From assembly GCF_002157225.2 (NCBI RefSeq), contig NZ_CP020038.1, forward strand, positions 1,325,001-1,389,000: a stretch of 64,000 bases of DNA, in the 5' to 3' direction. The position numbers were made by a program, and so were the translations under genes. Below are positions 55,567 to 64,000 of this stretch, one piece after another. The stretch's first letter is position 1. Each line of letters opens with the position of its first letter. Under the pieces are notes generated by a model. That model was not told the origin of the DNA, ran no database searches, and saw only the letters and a list, made by a program, of their open reading frames with translations. Source of the DNA: Agarilytica rhodophyticola. GTDB lineage: Bacteria > Pseudomonadota > Gammaproteobacteria > Pseudomonadales > Cellvibrionaceae.

Positions 55567-58530
55567 ATGGCAGATGTAACAGTTAGTGAACTCGCCACCT
55601 CGGTTGGCGCTTCAGTCGATCGCATACTGACGCAGATGAAGCAGGCTGGTTTGTCTCATCAAAATGCTGGCGATATTGTTTCTGATGAAGAGAAACAAAA
55701 GTTATTGTCGTTCCTGAAATCTAGTCATGGGGCCAGCGCTGACACTCCCAAAAAGATCACGCTTAAGCGCAAGACTACACAAACCCTAAAAACTGGAAGT
55801 GGCAGCTCGCGCAAAACAGTTAACGTTGAAGTGCGTAAGAAGCGTACCTACGTTAAACGCGACCCTGTCGAGCCTGTAGAGGCAGATCTAGCTCTAGAAA
55901 CCGAAGTTGCAAAGAATGCAGAACTGGCGAAAAGCACAGTTGTTGAAGTGCCTAAGACTAAGGATGAGCCTGTTAAAGAAGCTACCACTGATGAGGCGCC
56001 TAAAAAAGAGGTGCAGGCTACTGAAACAGTAGAAAAAGAAGCAGCGCTGGAAGAAGTGTTAGCTTCACCAAAAGTTGAGGCTGAAGCGAAGGCCGAACCT
56101 GAGCCAGTAGAGGCTAAAGCTGAACCAGAAATTAAGGCAGAGCCAGAACCTAAAAAAGCGCCTGAGCCTAAGCAAGAAGAGCCTGCAGAAAATAAGGCTG
56201 CACCGGCAAAAGCTAAAGCTGACAAAGCCAGCAAGCCTAAAAAAGCTAAAAAAGCTGAGAAAGATACTGCGCCACCCAAGCCTGTGGCTTCCTCTCTTGT
56301 AGATGATGCCGAACTTTTGCGTCAGAAAGCGATTCTTGCTCGTAAGGCTGAAGAAAAGAAGGCAGCAGAAGAAAAACTAGCTGCGCAGGAAAAACGCAAA
56401 AACGAAGAGCAGCGTAAAGCGAGCGAGTCTGAAAAAGCTAAAAATCCGAAGGCTAATGCAAACGCCAAACCTGAGCCTAAAGCCGCTGATGTAAAAGCGG
56501 AAGATGAACGTAAGCATTCTAAGAAGGGCAAGGAAAAGCACGGCGCAGCATTCGATGATACTGAAGAAGACAAGTCTAAGCACAATAAGAAAGCAGGCAA
56601 AGCGGTTAAGAAGGTGGCAGGCCCGAAGAAAGTGGCTTCGCCATTGGACTATGTGGAAGACAAGTCAGAAATTGATGAAGTTATTCATGCGCCTAAGCCG
56701 AAAAAGATTTCTGGAGCTACTAGAAAGCAAATAAAAATCGCCAACAAGCATGGCTTTAAAAGACCAACTGAGAAAATAGTGCATACTGTTGAAATTCCAG
56801 AAGAGATTACTGTCGCCGAACTAGCCTCTCGTATGAGTGTTAAAGGCGGTGAGGTTGTTAAGCATTTGATGAAGATGGGCACCATGGCCACGATGAATCA
56901 AATGATCGATCAAGATACGGCTCAGCTAGTTGTTGAAGAGATGGGGCATAAATTTACTCTGACCACGGCTGATGCAGTTGAAGTTAAGTTGAAGGAAAGC
57001 GTTGAGCTAAGTGATGCTGAGACTATACATCGTGCACCTGTTGTGACCGTCATGGGCCACGTTGACCACGGTAAGACATCACTACTTGACTATATTCGTG
57101 AAGCCAAGGTTGCCGCTGGAGAAGCAGGTGGAATTACACAACATATCGGTGCTTACCGAGTGCAGACCGGTCATGGAGAACTTACTTTCTTAGATACTCC
57201 TGGGCACGCCGCATTTACCGCAATGAGAGCACGTGGAGCTCAATGTACTGATGTGGTTATTTTGGTGGTAGCTGCCGATGATGGTGTTATGCCCCAGACT
57301 GAAGAAGCGGTGCAGCATGCTCGTGCTGCTGGCGTACCTTTAGTAGTTGCTATCAATAAGATTGATAAAGAAGGTGCCGATCCCGATCGTGTTAAAAACG
57401 AATTGTCGGCCAAAGATGTCATCCCTGAAGACTGGGGCGGTGATACGCAATTTATCGCCGTATCTGCCCACACTGGGGAAGGCATTGAAGAGTTGTTAGA
57501 GGCTGTGGCTCTACAAGCAGAGTTGCTTGAACTGGATGCCCCTATCGGCGTACCTGCTAGCGGTGTTGTTATCGAATCACGCATGGAAAAAGGTCGTGGT
57601 GTGGTTGCTACCGTGCTTGTCCAGAAGGGCCATTTGAAAGGTGGCGATATTATGCTGGCGGGGCAAAGCTTTGGTCGTGTGCGTGTCATGACTAATGAGC
57701 TGGGCCAAAAAGTCAATGATGCTGGACCTTCCGTGCCTATCGAGTTGCTTGGTCTGGATACGCCACCTAATGCGGGAGATGAATTCGTTGTTGTTCCCGA
57801 TGAGAGAAAAGCGCGAGAAGTGGTTGGTTTCCGTGCAGAGAAAGAGCGTGCAGAACGATTGGCTCGCCAGCAAGCGTCCAAACTGGAAAATATGTTTGCT
57901 GGTATTGGTGAGAATGAAACAAAAATTCTTCCTGTTGTACTGAAGGCTGATGTGCGTGGCTCCTTGGAGGCTATTCAAGCAGCCTTGATAGATCTCGGTA
58001 ATGAAGAAGTTCAAGTTAATGTTATTGGTGGTGGTGTTGGCGGTATTACCGAGAACGATATCAATCTAGCATTAACGTCCGGTGCAATTGTTCTAGGCTT
58101 TAATGTACGTGCTGATGCTTCGGCTCGTAAGATAGCTGAAACTGAGTCTATCGAAATTCGTTACTACAGTATTATTTATCAATTGATTGATGAAGTGAAA
58201 AGCGCACTTGGCGGTATGCTTGATCCTGAGCGTGTGGAAGAAATTGTCGGTATTGCAGAAGTTCGCGATGTTTTCCGCTCTCCCAAATTTGGCCAAGTGG
58301 CCGGATGCATGGTGGTTGAAGGAAGTGTTTTCCGCAATAAGCCGATCCGTGTCTTACGCGATAATGTGGTAATTTTTGAAGGCGAATTAGAGTCGCTCAG
58401 ACGCTTTAAGGATGATGTCAATGAAGTAAGAAACGGCATGGAGTGTGGTATCGGCGTTAAGAACTATGATGTTAAGGTCGGCGACCAGATTGAAGTCTTT
58501 GATGTAAAAGAACTCGCTCGAGAGCTTTGA
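55567..58530 (+). CDS. infB: Translation initiation factor IF-2
   Basis: The 987-residue GTPase has an N-terminal IF2_N domain ([10 protein letters not shown] near 4). A very long Lys/Ala/Glu-rich linker (about 60-385) is followed by a second IF2_N-like domain (about 410-460). The G domain starts at [12 protein letters not shown] (about 494), with D-T-P-G-H-A-A-F and N-K-I-D. Domains II-IV follow to the end. The linker is longer than in E. coli IF-2 (890 residues). It recruits fMet-tRNA to the 30S subunit. A 261-base spacer separates it from nusA. Confidence 0.97.
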   Translation: MADVTVSELATSVGASVDRILTQMKQAGLSHQNAGDIVSDEEKQKLLSFLKSSHGASADTPKKITLKRKTTQTLKTGSGSSRKTVNVEVRKKRTYVKRDPVEPVEADLALETEVAKNAELAKSTVVEVPKTKDEPVKEATTDEAPKKEVQATETVEKEAALEEVLASPKVEAEAKAEPEPVEAKAEPEIKAEPEPKKAPEPKQEEPAENKAAPAKAKADKASKPKKAKKAEKDTAPPKPVASSLVDDAELLRQKAILARKAEEKKAAEEKLAAQEKRKNEEQRKASESEKAKNPKANANAKPEPKAADVKAEDERKHSKKGKEKHGAAFDDTEEDKSKHNKKAGKAVKKVAGPKKVASPLDYVEDKSEIDEVIHAPKPKKISGATRKQIKIANKHGFKRPTEKIVHTVEIPEEITVAELASRMSVKGGEVVKHLMKMGTMATMNQMIDQDTAQLVVEEMGHKFTLTTADAVEVKLKESVELSDAETIHRAPVVTVMGHVDHGKTSLLDYIREAKVAAGEAGGITQHIGAYRVQTGHGELTFLDTPGHAAFTAMRARGAQCTDVVILVVAADDGVMPQTEEAVQHARAAGVPLVVAINKIDKEGADPDRVKNELSAKDVIPEDWGGDTQFIAVSAHTGEGIEELLEAVALQAELLELDAPIGVPASGVVIESRMEKGRGVVATVLVQKGHLKGGDIMLAGQSFGRVRVMTNELGQKVNDAGPSVPIELLGLDTPPNAGDEFVVVPDERKAREVVGFRAEKERAERLARQQASKLENMFAGIGENETKILPVVLKADVRGSLEAIQAALIDLGNEEVQVNVIGGGVGGITENDINLALTSGAIVLGFNVRADASARKIAETESIEIRYYSIIYQLIDEVKSALGGMLDPERVEEIVGIAEVRDVFRSPKFGQVAGCMVVEGSVFRNKPIRVLRDNVVIFEGELESLRRFKDDVNEVRNGMECGIGVKNYDVKVGDQIEVFDVKELAREL

Positions 58531-58551
58531 GCCTAGACTTGGTTAATTGAA

Positions 58552-58938
58552 ATGCCTAGAGAATTTAAACGTTCAGACCGTGTGGCTGATGCTATCCAGC
58601 GCAGCCTCGCGCAGATTATACAAATGGAAGTTCGTGATCCGCGCTTGGGCATGGTCAATGTTAATGCAGTATCCGTCACCAAAGATCTATCGATTGCTAA
58701 GGTTTACGTTACTTTTGTTGGCAACGATAGTCCGGCAGAAGATAAAGATAAGGTTGAGGTCTTAAATAAGGCTGCTAATTTTATTCGCACGCTTATGTCT
58801 AAAGATTTAAATATTCGCACAACTCCTCGCTTGACTTTCGTCTATGATAAGTCTGTAGTTCAGGGCCAAGAGTTAAGTGACCTCATCGCACGTGCAGTGT
58901 CATCAGACAAAAGCCATCAGGGCGACGACAAGGAATAG
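58552..58938 (+). CDS. rbfA: Ribosome-binding factor A
   Basis: The 128-residue protein has the RbfA landmarks R-V-A-D-A-I-Q-R-S-L-A-Q-I-I (near 10), V-R-D-P-R-L-G-M-V-N-V (near 28) and R-T-T-P-R-L-T-F-V-Y-D (near 95). It matures the 16S rRNA end during cold or normal growth. infB ends 21 bases upstream and truB follows after 57 bases containing short direct repeats. Confidence 0.96.
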   Translation: MPREFKRSDRVADAIQRSLAQIIQMEVRDPRLGMVNVNAVSVTKDLSIAKVYVTFVGNDSPAEDKDKVEVLNKAANFIRTLMSKDLNIRTTPRLTFVYDKSVVQGQELSDLIARAVSSDKSHQGDDKE

Positions 58939-58947
58939 GGCTGTCAT

Positions 58948-58992
58948 TAGTAGAGCCGGGAATAGATAGAGTCGAGAATAGGTCGAGAATAG
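58948..58992 (+). repeat. Short direct repeats between rbfA and truB
   Basis: The spacer contains GTCGAGAATAG twice in close tandem (within 58973-58993) and a degenerate earlier unit (CCGGGAATAG). The repeats add about 40 bases to the usual tight spacing of the operon. Confidence 0.7.
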
Positions 58993-58995
58993 TAA

Positions 58996-59934
58996 GTGGC
59001 AAGAAAACGTAAATTTGGCCGTCCTATTGATGGTGTTATTCTAATAAATAAAGCAACTGGCATGACATCCAATGATGTTGTGCAGAAAGTAAAGCGGTTG
59101 TTTTTTGCTTCTAAAGCTGGTCATACAGGTGCGCTTGATCCTTTGGCTACCGGCGTTTTGCCCATATGCCTTGGTGAGGCGACCAAGTTCTCTCAGTATC
59201 TTTTAGATGCCGATAAAGTATATGAAAGTACCTTTTGCTTTGGTGTCGCTACTGATACTTGTGATTCCGATGGCCAGGTCATTGAGCAGGTTGATGCGAG
59301 TGCTTTAACACAAGCACAAGTAGAAGCGGCACTTGTACAGTTTCGCGGTAACATTGAGCAAGTTCCTCCTATGTACTCGGCTTTGAAGAAAGACGGCCAG
59401 CCTCTGTATAAGCTGGCAAGAGCCGGAATAGAGGTGGAACGAGAGGCGCGCAAGGTTACTATTCATGCATTCGATATCTTGGATTTTTCCGCAGGCGCTA
59501 TAGCGCAAGCTAAAGTCAGAATAGAATGTACAAAAGGTACCTATGTGCGCAGCCTCTGTGATGATCTCGGTAGGCTTTTGGGCTTTGGTGCGCATGTTTC
59601 GTCGCTGAAGAGAGTTGCTACCGGTGACTTTTTGCTAGAAAACGCATACAGCCTTGCAGAACTTACTGAAGAGCGTGGTGAGGAAAAGGCAGAAGTGCTT
59701 GATCATCATCTACTTGCTACTGATGCGCCTGTTTGGCGCTTGCCCAAAATTACTTTAGATGACGACAGTGGTTATTATTTTGGTCGCGGGCAAGCAGTTA
59801 TGGATAAAGAGGTCTATCACATTGGAGAAGAAGGTGATACAGTGCGCGTTTTTCGCGCAGCCGGAGATTTTCTCGGGCTCGGAGAAATTACTGACGATGG
59901 GAGAGTGACTCCCAGGCGTCTAGTTGTACGATAA
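58996..59934 (+). CDS. truB: tRNA pseudouridine55 synthase
   Basis: The 312-residue enzyme starts at GTG 58996. It has the catalytic Asp in G-H-T-G-A-L-D-P-L-A-T-G-V-L-P near 45, plus the K-G-T-Y-V-R-S-L-C-D-D-L block near 180. It makes pseudouridine 55 in the T-loop of tRNAs. Its neighbours place it in the rimP-rbfA-rpsO-pnp operon. Confidence 0.96.
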   Translation: MARKRKFGRPIDGVILINKATGMTSNDVVQKVKRLFFASKAGHTGALDPLATGVLPICLGEATKFSQYLLDADKVYESTFCFGVATDTCDSDGQVIEQVDASALTQAQVEAALVQFRGNIEQVPPMYSALKKDGQPLYKLARAGIEVEREARKVTIHAFDILDFSAGAIAQAKVRIECTKGTYVRSLCDDLGRLLGFGAHVSSLKRVATGDFLLENAYSLAELTEERGEEKAEVLDHHLLATDAPVWRLPKITLDDDSGYYFGRGQAVMDKEVYHIGEEGDTVRVFRAAGDFLGLGEITDDGRVTPRRLVVR

Positions 59935-60269
59935 GCATTTTAAGACCATATCCCTTAATTGCTTAGGCGTATAGGTAAACTTTGAGTAATTCATTTATGA
60001 ATTACTCTTGGTGCGAGAAATAAAAGTATAATTTTTTATTTCTTTAGTGTAATCAATGGCTTAGCGCCATCGGTTACAGTGGCACAAAGATGTGCCGTAA
60101 GGATCTATAAGTTAGCTGTTTTATCTTAATTAAAAGATTCTTTAGGTTTTTAACCTAGCTAATGACCTATCTGTAAATATGCACGGGTAGGCCGAAACTC
60201 ACAGTGGGCAAAAGTGGTTAACACGTGTTTTTGCCGTTACGCATATTCATTGATACTGAGGATAATATT
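59935..60269. other. Leader region of rpsO
   Basis: About 335 bases with a perfect 10-bp hairpin GAGTAATTCA/TGAATTACTC (59984-60007, loop TTTA) after truB and a hairpin GGCACA/TGTGCC (60081-60096) before rpsO. The second could take part in S15 autoregulation, but this is inference. Confidence 0.5.
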
Positions 60270-60539
60270 ATGGCACTAAGTGCTGAAGAGAAAAAAGCTA
60301 TTGTTAGCGAACACCAAGTTAAAGAAGGTGATACTGGGTCTCCAGAAGTGCAAGTTGCTCTTTTGACTGCCAACATCAACAAGTTGCAAGGCCATTTTGC
60401 CGATAACAAGCAAGATCACCACTCTCGTCGTGGTTTGATTCGCATGGTGAATCAGCGTCGTAAATTGCTAGACTATCTTAAAGCTAAAGATGTTAACCGT
60501 TACGCCGCGCTAATCCAAAAGTTGGGATTACGTCGCTAA
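60270..60539 (+). CDS. rpsO: 30S ribosomal protein S15
   Basis: From the ATG at 60270, behind GAGGAT, the protein has 89 residues, the family length, starting [10 protein letters not shown]. The signature [10 protein letters not shown] and [21 protein letters not shown] are present. A longer frame from 60225 is not used. It binds 16S rRNA early in assembly and usually autoregulates its own message. Confidence 0.97.
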   Translation: MALSAEEKKAIVSEHQVKEGDTGSPEVQVALLTANINKLQGHFADNKQDHHSRRGLIRMVNQRRKLLDYLKAKDVNRYAALIQKLGLRR

Positions 60540-60892
60540 TACTGAATGCCCGCCTAAAGCGGGCATTTTTTATTGTGCTCATATCGTCAATATTCTTGTA
60601 ATTCTATATTAAGCTTCATAATAGATAGCTTCGTATATTAAAGAAATTTGTGACAAAACGTTGAGGATTGAAGAATTAAGGATAATAAGGATAAATAGAA
60701 GAAAAATCTGAATGATCTCAACTCATAGGATTAACAAAAAGAATAAGAAACTAAGAAGAATACCTTAAGAATAAGATACTAAATTAGCTTATACGTGAAT
60801 TACTAAGTTGGTATGTATTCTAGTTTTTGTATTTATAAATTGTAGACAAATGCTCTGTGCAATGGGGCACGAGCGAATAAAAGGATAAAAAA
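60540..60892. other. Purine-rich leader of pnp
   Basis: About 350 bases including the rpsO terminator and an A/G-rich, C-poor stretch (about 60660-60780) with AGGATAA at 60679-60685 and 60688-60694, repeated as the real pnp ribosome binding site at 60882-60888. A short basic reading frame (60712-60768) is included. Leader control of pnp is known in E. coli through RNase III cleavage; no matching stem was clear here. Confidence 0.5.
60545..60572 (+). terminator. Rho-independent terminator after rpsO
   Basis: AATGCCCGC (60545-60553) pairs with GCGGGCATT (60559-60567) around CTAAA, followed by TTTTTA. Confidence 0.95.
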
Positions 60893-63034
60893 GTGAATCC
60901 AGTAATAAAACAATTCCAATATGGTAACCAGACCGTTACCTTCGAAACTGGCAGAATTGCTAGACAGGCCACAGGAGCTGTATTAACAACCGTCGGTCAG
61001 ACTAGCGTATTGACAACAGTAGTCGGTGCCAAAGAGGCAGCACCAGGGCAAGATTTCTTTCCATTGTCAGTTCACTATCAAGAAAAAGCCTATGCGATAG
61101 GTAAAATTCCAGGTGGTTTTTTCAAACGTGAAGCTCGTCCTTCCGAGAAAGAAACATTAACCTCGCGTCTAATTGACCGCCCAATTCGTCCATTATTTCC
61201 TGCGGGCTTCTTAAATGAAGTACAAGTGGTCTGTACTGTTGTTTCTGCAGAAAAAGACGTTGATCCAGATATCGCCGCGATGTTGGGTACATCAGCAGCT
61301 CTTGCTATTTCAGGCATTCCTTTCAATGGCCCGATTGGTGCAGCGCGTGTGGGTTATTCTGAAGCCGATGGTTACCTTCTTAACCCAACTTATAGTGGTC
61401 TTGAAGCCTCTGAATTAGACATGGTGGTAGCTGGTACTAAAGATGCTGTTTTGATGGTGGAATCTGAAGCTAACGAATTGCCAGAAGACATTATGCTAGG
61501 CGCAGTACTTTATGCTCACCAAGAAATGCAAAGTGCTATCCACGCAGTCAACGAGCTTGTCAAAGATGCTGGTAAGCCACGTTGGGAGTGGACTGCTGCG
61601 GCAGAAAACGAAAGCTTAACTGCTGTTGTTAAAGAAAAATACGCTGCGCCAATTGGCGATGCCTACCTCATTACTGATAAAGCTGATCGCTATGCTCGTC
61701 TCAATGAACTGCGCACACAAGCAGTAGAAGAGCTTGTGAATGATGATTCTGATCACAATGGTGATGATGTTAAAAAGATATTTGGTAAAATTGAGAAGCA
61801 AATAGTACGTAGCCGTGTAGTCGCTGGCGAGCCTCGTATCGATGGTCGTGATACCAAAACTGTGCGTCCATTACATATCGAAATTGGTGTTCTACCTCGC
61901 GTACACGGTTCTGCACTATTTACTCGTGGTGAGACCCAAGCTATGGTGGTTTCCACCTTGGGTTCTGCACGCGATGCACAGGTAATCGATGCCTTAGAAG
62001 GTGAGCGCAAAGATAACTTTATGTTGCACTACAACTTCCCTCCATACTCGGTAGGTGAATGTGGACGTATGGGAGCAACCGGACGCCGTGAAATTGGTCA
62101 TGGTCGTTTAGCTCGCCGTGGTGTTGCTGCAATGCTGCCAAAAGAAGAAGACTTCCCTTACACCATGCGTGTGGTCAGTGAAATTACTGAGTCTAATGGT
62201 TCGAGCTCGATGGCTTCCGTGTGTGGCGCAAGCTTGGCATTGATGGATGCTGGCGTACCCATCAAAGCACCGGTTGCGGGTATTGCTATGGGCTTGGTTA
62301 AAGAAGACGATGGCTTTGCTGTACTAACCGATATTCTTGGTGATGAAGACCACCTTGGCGATATGGACTTTAAAGTTGCTGGAACGTCTGATGGTATTAC
62401 AGCCTTGCAAATGGATATCAAAATTGAAGGTATCACCGAGGAAATTATGGAGACAGCGCTTGAGCAAGCTTTAAATGCGCGTTTGCATATTCTGAGTGAA
62501 ATGAACAAAGTTATTGCCAGCCCTCGTAAGGAGCTAAGCGATAGTGCACCTCAGTTCCATACGATGAAAGTTCACCCAGACAAGATTCGCGATATTATTG
62601 GTAAAGGTGGTGCGACTATTCGTTCTATCACTGAAGAAACGGGAGCCTCAATTGACATCGACGACGATGGCACTGTTAAGATCTACGCCGATAACGGTGA
62701 AGGTCTCAATCAGGCTATATATAAAGTTAATGAAATCACTGCTGAGGCCGAAATTGGTAAAGTTTATAAAGGTAAAGTAGTACGTATTGTCGATTTTGGT
62801 GCATTCGTTAATTTCCTACCGGGTAAAGACGGCTTAGTGCATATCTCACAAATTGCACACGAACGTGTACAAAAAGTAGAAGATCACTTGGAAGTTGGTC
62901 AAGAAATCGATGTAAAATGTATGGACATTGATCAGCGTGGTCGTATCAAGCTTTCGATTAAGGAGCTACTGGAAAAACCAGTCGAAGAAGCACAAGAGCA
63001 AGCTGCAGAATCTTCGGACGAATCTGAACAATAA
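60893..63034 (+). CDS. pnp: Polyribonucleotide nucleotidyltransferase
   Basis: The 713-residue enzyme starts at GTG 60893 behind AGGATAA. It has two RNase-PH-like domains (about 1-230 and 310-540; [10 protein letters not shown] and [13 protein letters not shown]), a KH domain (about 555-615; [10 protein letters not shown]) and an S1 domain (about 622-690; [13 protein letters not shown]), then an acidic tail. It degrades RNA from the 3' end by phosphorolysis. The gene follows rpsO in the conserved order. Confidence 0.97.
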   Translation: MNPVIKQFQYGNQTVTFETGRIARQATGAVLTTVGQTSVLTTVVGAKEAAPGQDFFPLSVHYQEKAYAIGKIPGGFFKREARPSEKETLTSRLIDRPIRPLFPAGFLNEVQVVCTVVSAEKDVDPDIAAMLGTSAALAISGIPFNGPIGAARVGYSEADGYLLNPTYSGLEASELDMVVAGTKDAVLMVESEANELPEDIMLGAVLYAHQEMQSAIHAVNELVKDAGKPRWEWTAAAENESLTAVVKEKYAAPIGDAYLITDKADRYARLNELRTQAVEELVNDDSDHNGDDVKKIFGKIEKQIVRSRVVAGEPRIDGRDTKTVRPLHIEIGVLPRVHGSALFTRGETQAMVVSTLGSARDAQVIDALEGERKDNFMLHYNFPPYSVGECGRMGATGRREIGHGRLARRGVAAMLPKEEDFPYTMRVVSEITESNGSSSMASVCGASLALMDAGVPIKAPVAGIAMGLVKEDDGFAVLTDILGDEDHLGDMDFKVAGTSDGITALQMDIKIEGITEEIMETALEQALNARLHILSEMNKVIASPRKELSDSAPQFHTMKVHPDKIRDIIGKGGATIRSITEETGASIDIDDDGTVKIYADNGEGLNQAIYKVNEITAEAEIGKVYKGKVVRIVDFGAFVNFLPGKDGLVHISQIAHERVQKVEDHLEVGQEIDVKCMDIDQRGRIKLSIKELLEKPVEEAQEQAAESSDESEQ

Positions 63035-63066
63035 AGTTTTTGCAGTTGTACGGTTGTATTAAGCTT

Positions 63067-63095
63067 AAAAAGCTCGCTTTACGCGGGCTTTTTTT
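63067..63095 (+). terminator. Rho-independent terminator after pnp
   Basis: AAAAAGCTCGC (63067-63077) pairs with GCGGGCTTTTT (63083-63093, one T-G wobble) around TTTAC and runs into T residues. Confidence 0.92.
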
Positions 63096-63127
63096 GTGAT
63101 TGGGTTGAGGATCTATAAACGGGAAAA

Positions 63128-63931
63128 ATGAAGATATTCTGGTTAGTTATTGTTCTGTTATATATGGAATGCATTAATAAGGCTAGTGCTCAAGCACTTC
63201 CTAAATGGGAAGCAGGTCTTGGCTTAGGTGGTCAAGTTCTGCGTGACTATCGTGGTTCCAAGGAAGGGCAAGTAAACGCTTTCCCTTTTCCATTTGTGAT
63301 TTATCGCGGCGATTTTATAAAAGCTGATCGAGGTGGTGTGCGAGGAGAATTCCTGACCAATGATCGCATAGAATTTACTGTAAGCGGTGAGGCTGCGCTT
63401 AATGGGCAATCTGAAGATAATGAACTGAGAGAAGGAATGCCTGAGCTGGAATCAGCATTTGAGTTAGGGCCTTCGCTGAATATAAATCTTACTGGAGAGG
63501 ACTTCACACGGGGGTGGCAACTGCGTTTGCCTTTACGCGCTGTCACTACTGTTGGACGCACCGGCGTTCACTATGAAGGATATAATTTTAATCCGCGCTT
63601 TACTTACAATCAGCCGAAGTTATTTAATCGTTGGTTAGCGTCTTTTAATGTGGGCGTGTTATATGGATCTAACCGCTATCACGATTATTACTACACTGTA
63701 AGAGAAGAGTTTGTTACGCCTACTCGTCCCCGTTATGAAGCGGATGCGGGCTTTAGTGGATATTATTTTAAAGCAGGCTTAAGTGCGCGCAAACAAGACT
63801 TTTGGTATGGTTTGAGTTTACGATACGATAATCTAAGCGGTACAACATTTGAGGATAGCCCCTTGGTTGAAACTAACGACTATTTCTCTTTTAGCTTTGC
63901 TGTTGCCTGGATTGGCTGGAAAGCCAACTGA
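63128..63931 (+). CDS. MipA/OmpV family outer-membrane protein
   Basis: The 267-residue protein has a signal peptide (about 1-22, ending A-S-A-Q-A) and the MipA/OmpV landmarks L-P-K-W-E-A-G-L-G-L-G and Y-R-G-S-K-E near 25-46, then alternating beta-strands ending with F-S-F-A-V-A-W-I-G-W. It should form an outer-membrane barrel; the family includes scaffolds for murein enzymes and other porin-like proteins. Its stop codon overlaps the ATG of the next gene (TGATG), so the two are translationally coupled. Confidence 0.9.
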   Translation: MKIFWLVIVLLYMECINKASAQALPKWEAGLGLGGQVLRDYRGSKEGQVNAFPFPFVIYRGDFIKADRGGVRGEFLTNDRIEFTVSGEAALNGQSEDNELREGMPELESAFELGPSLNINLTGEDFTRGWQLRLPLRAVTTVGRTGVHYEGYNFNPRFTYNQPKLFNRWLASFNVGVLYGSNRYHDYYYTVREEFVTPTRPRYEADAGFSGYYFKAGLSARKQDFWYGLSLRYDNLSGTTFEDSPLVETNDYFSFSFAVAWIGWKAN

Positions 63932-64000
63932 TGGACGCTTTAGCCGATATTTTAAAATCCATTCACCTCACTGCTTCTACAGATTTTTGTTCGGAGTTTT
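63931..64000 (+). CDS. Start of a probable AraC-family regulator (cupin_6 type), truncated by window end
   Basis: The 23 visible residues (M-D-A-L-A-D-I-L-K-S-I-H-L-T-A-S-T-D-F-C-S-E-F) match the opening of AraC regulators with an N-terminal cupin_6 domain, which start with this L-x-x-I/V-x-L-x-x-x-x pattern. The start overlaps the MipA stop. The identity rests on a short segment and should be taken as tentative. Confidence 0.5.
   Translation, partial: MDALADILKSIHLTASTDFCSEF

Noticed and set aside
55848-56600. Long minus-strand frames within infB
   Set aside because: They are Ser/Ala/Phe-rich shadows of the Lys/Ala/Glu-rich IF-2 linker.

Overview
The window reads as chromosomal DNA of a marine-type gammaproteobacterium, most likely of the Cellvibrionales/Spongiibacter-Cellvibrio neighbourhood. 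This placement is an inference from the gammaproteobacterial order rimP-nusA-infB-rbfA-truB-rpsO-pnp, a TonB-dependent receptor, an RND pump, a thiamine operon with a fused ThiD-ThiE, and a polysaccharide-related lipoprotein carrying Cys-rich modules like those of marine polysaccharide degraders. Coding density is high in the right half. The left half has long AT-rich spacers and several decayed genes. No insertion sequence, integrase, prophage or CRISPR array was seen.

Left part (1-24.7 kb): a truncated small gene and a GST-like gene divergent from a TetR regulator; two secreted paralogues in tandem with what looks like a third, decayed copy; a 7-copy heptanucleotide repeat upstream of a 1045-residue modular lipoprotein with a DUF5060/glycoside-hydrolase-like core; a DUF523/DUF1722 protein; initiator tRNA-Met with its own promoter and terminator; an AraC regulator; a DUF885 lipoprotein; a DUF2975/HTH pair; a Rap1a/Tai-like secreted protein; nagA; an MBL-fold hydrolase divergent from an SMP-30-like beta-propeller; and a TetR-controlled two-gene RND efflux operon.

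Middle (25-41 kb): an envelope cluster of a polytopic membrane protein, a His-rich secreted protein, a small Cys-containing secreted protein, a CDP-alcohol phosphatidyltransferase, an OmpR-type response regulator with its histidine kinase, and a divergent YHYH lipoprotein. An 11-bp-period direct repeat of the OmpR-family type lies between the kinase and the YHYH gene. Then come a BamE-like lipoprotein, a TonB-dependent receptor, a redoxin pseudogene, a glutamine amidotransferase, and a class II aldolase plus DapA-like pair divergent from a MocR-type PLP-binding regulator.

Right part (40.6-64 kb): thiC-thiO-thiS-thiG-thiDE on the minus strand behind a clear TPP riboswitch; a five-gene lipid operon (acyl-CoA dehydrogenase, SDR, APH-like kinase, histidine phosphatase, SDR); a patch of gene debris at 51.6-52.7 kb; the translation/RNA operon rimP to pnp; a MipA/OmpV outer-membrane protein; and the start of a gene that looks like an AraC/cupin regulator.

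The clearest candidates for a second look are the RND locus (regulator apparently leaderless, two near-identical operators), the two-component/YHYH/His-rich/Cys-rich cluster with its binding-site candidate, the heptanucleotide tract before the large lipoprotein, a possible short terminated transcript at about 25170-25259, and several previously intact genes caught in decay. I did not find a clearly new defence or mobile system.
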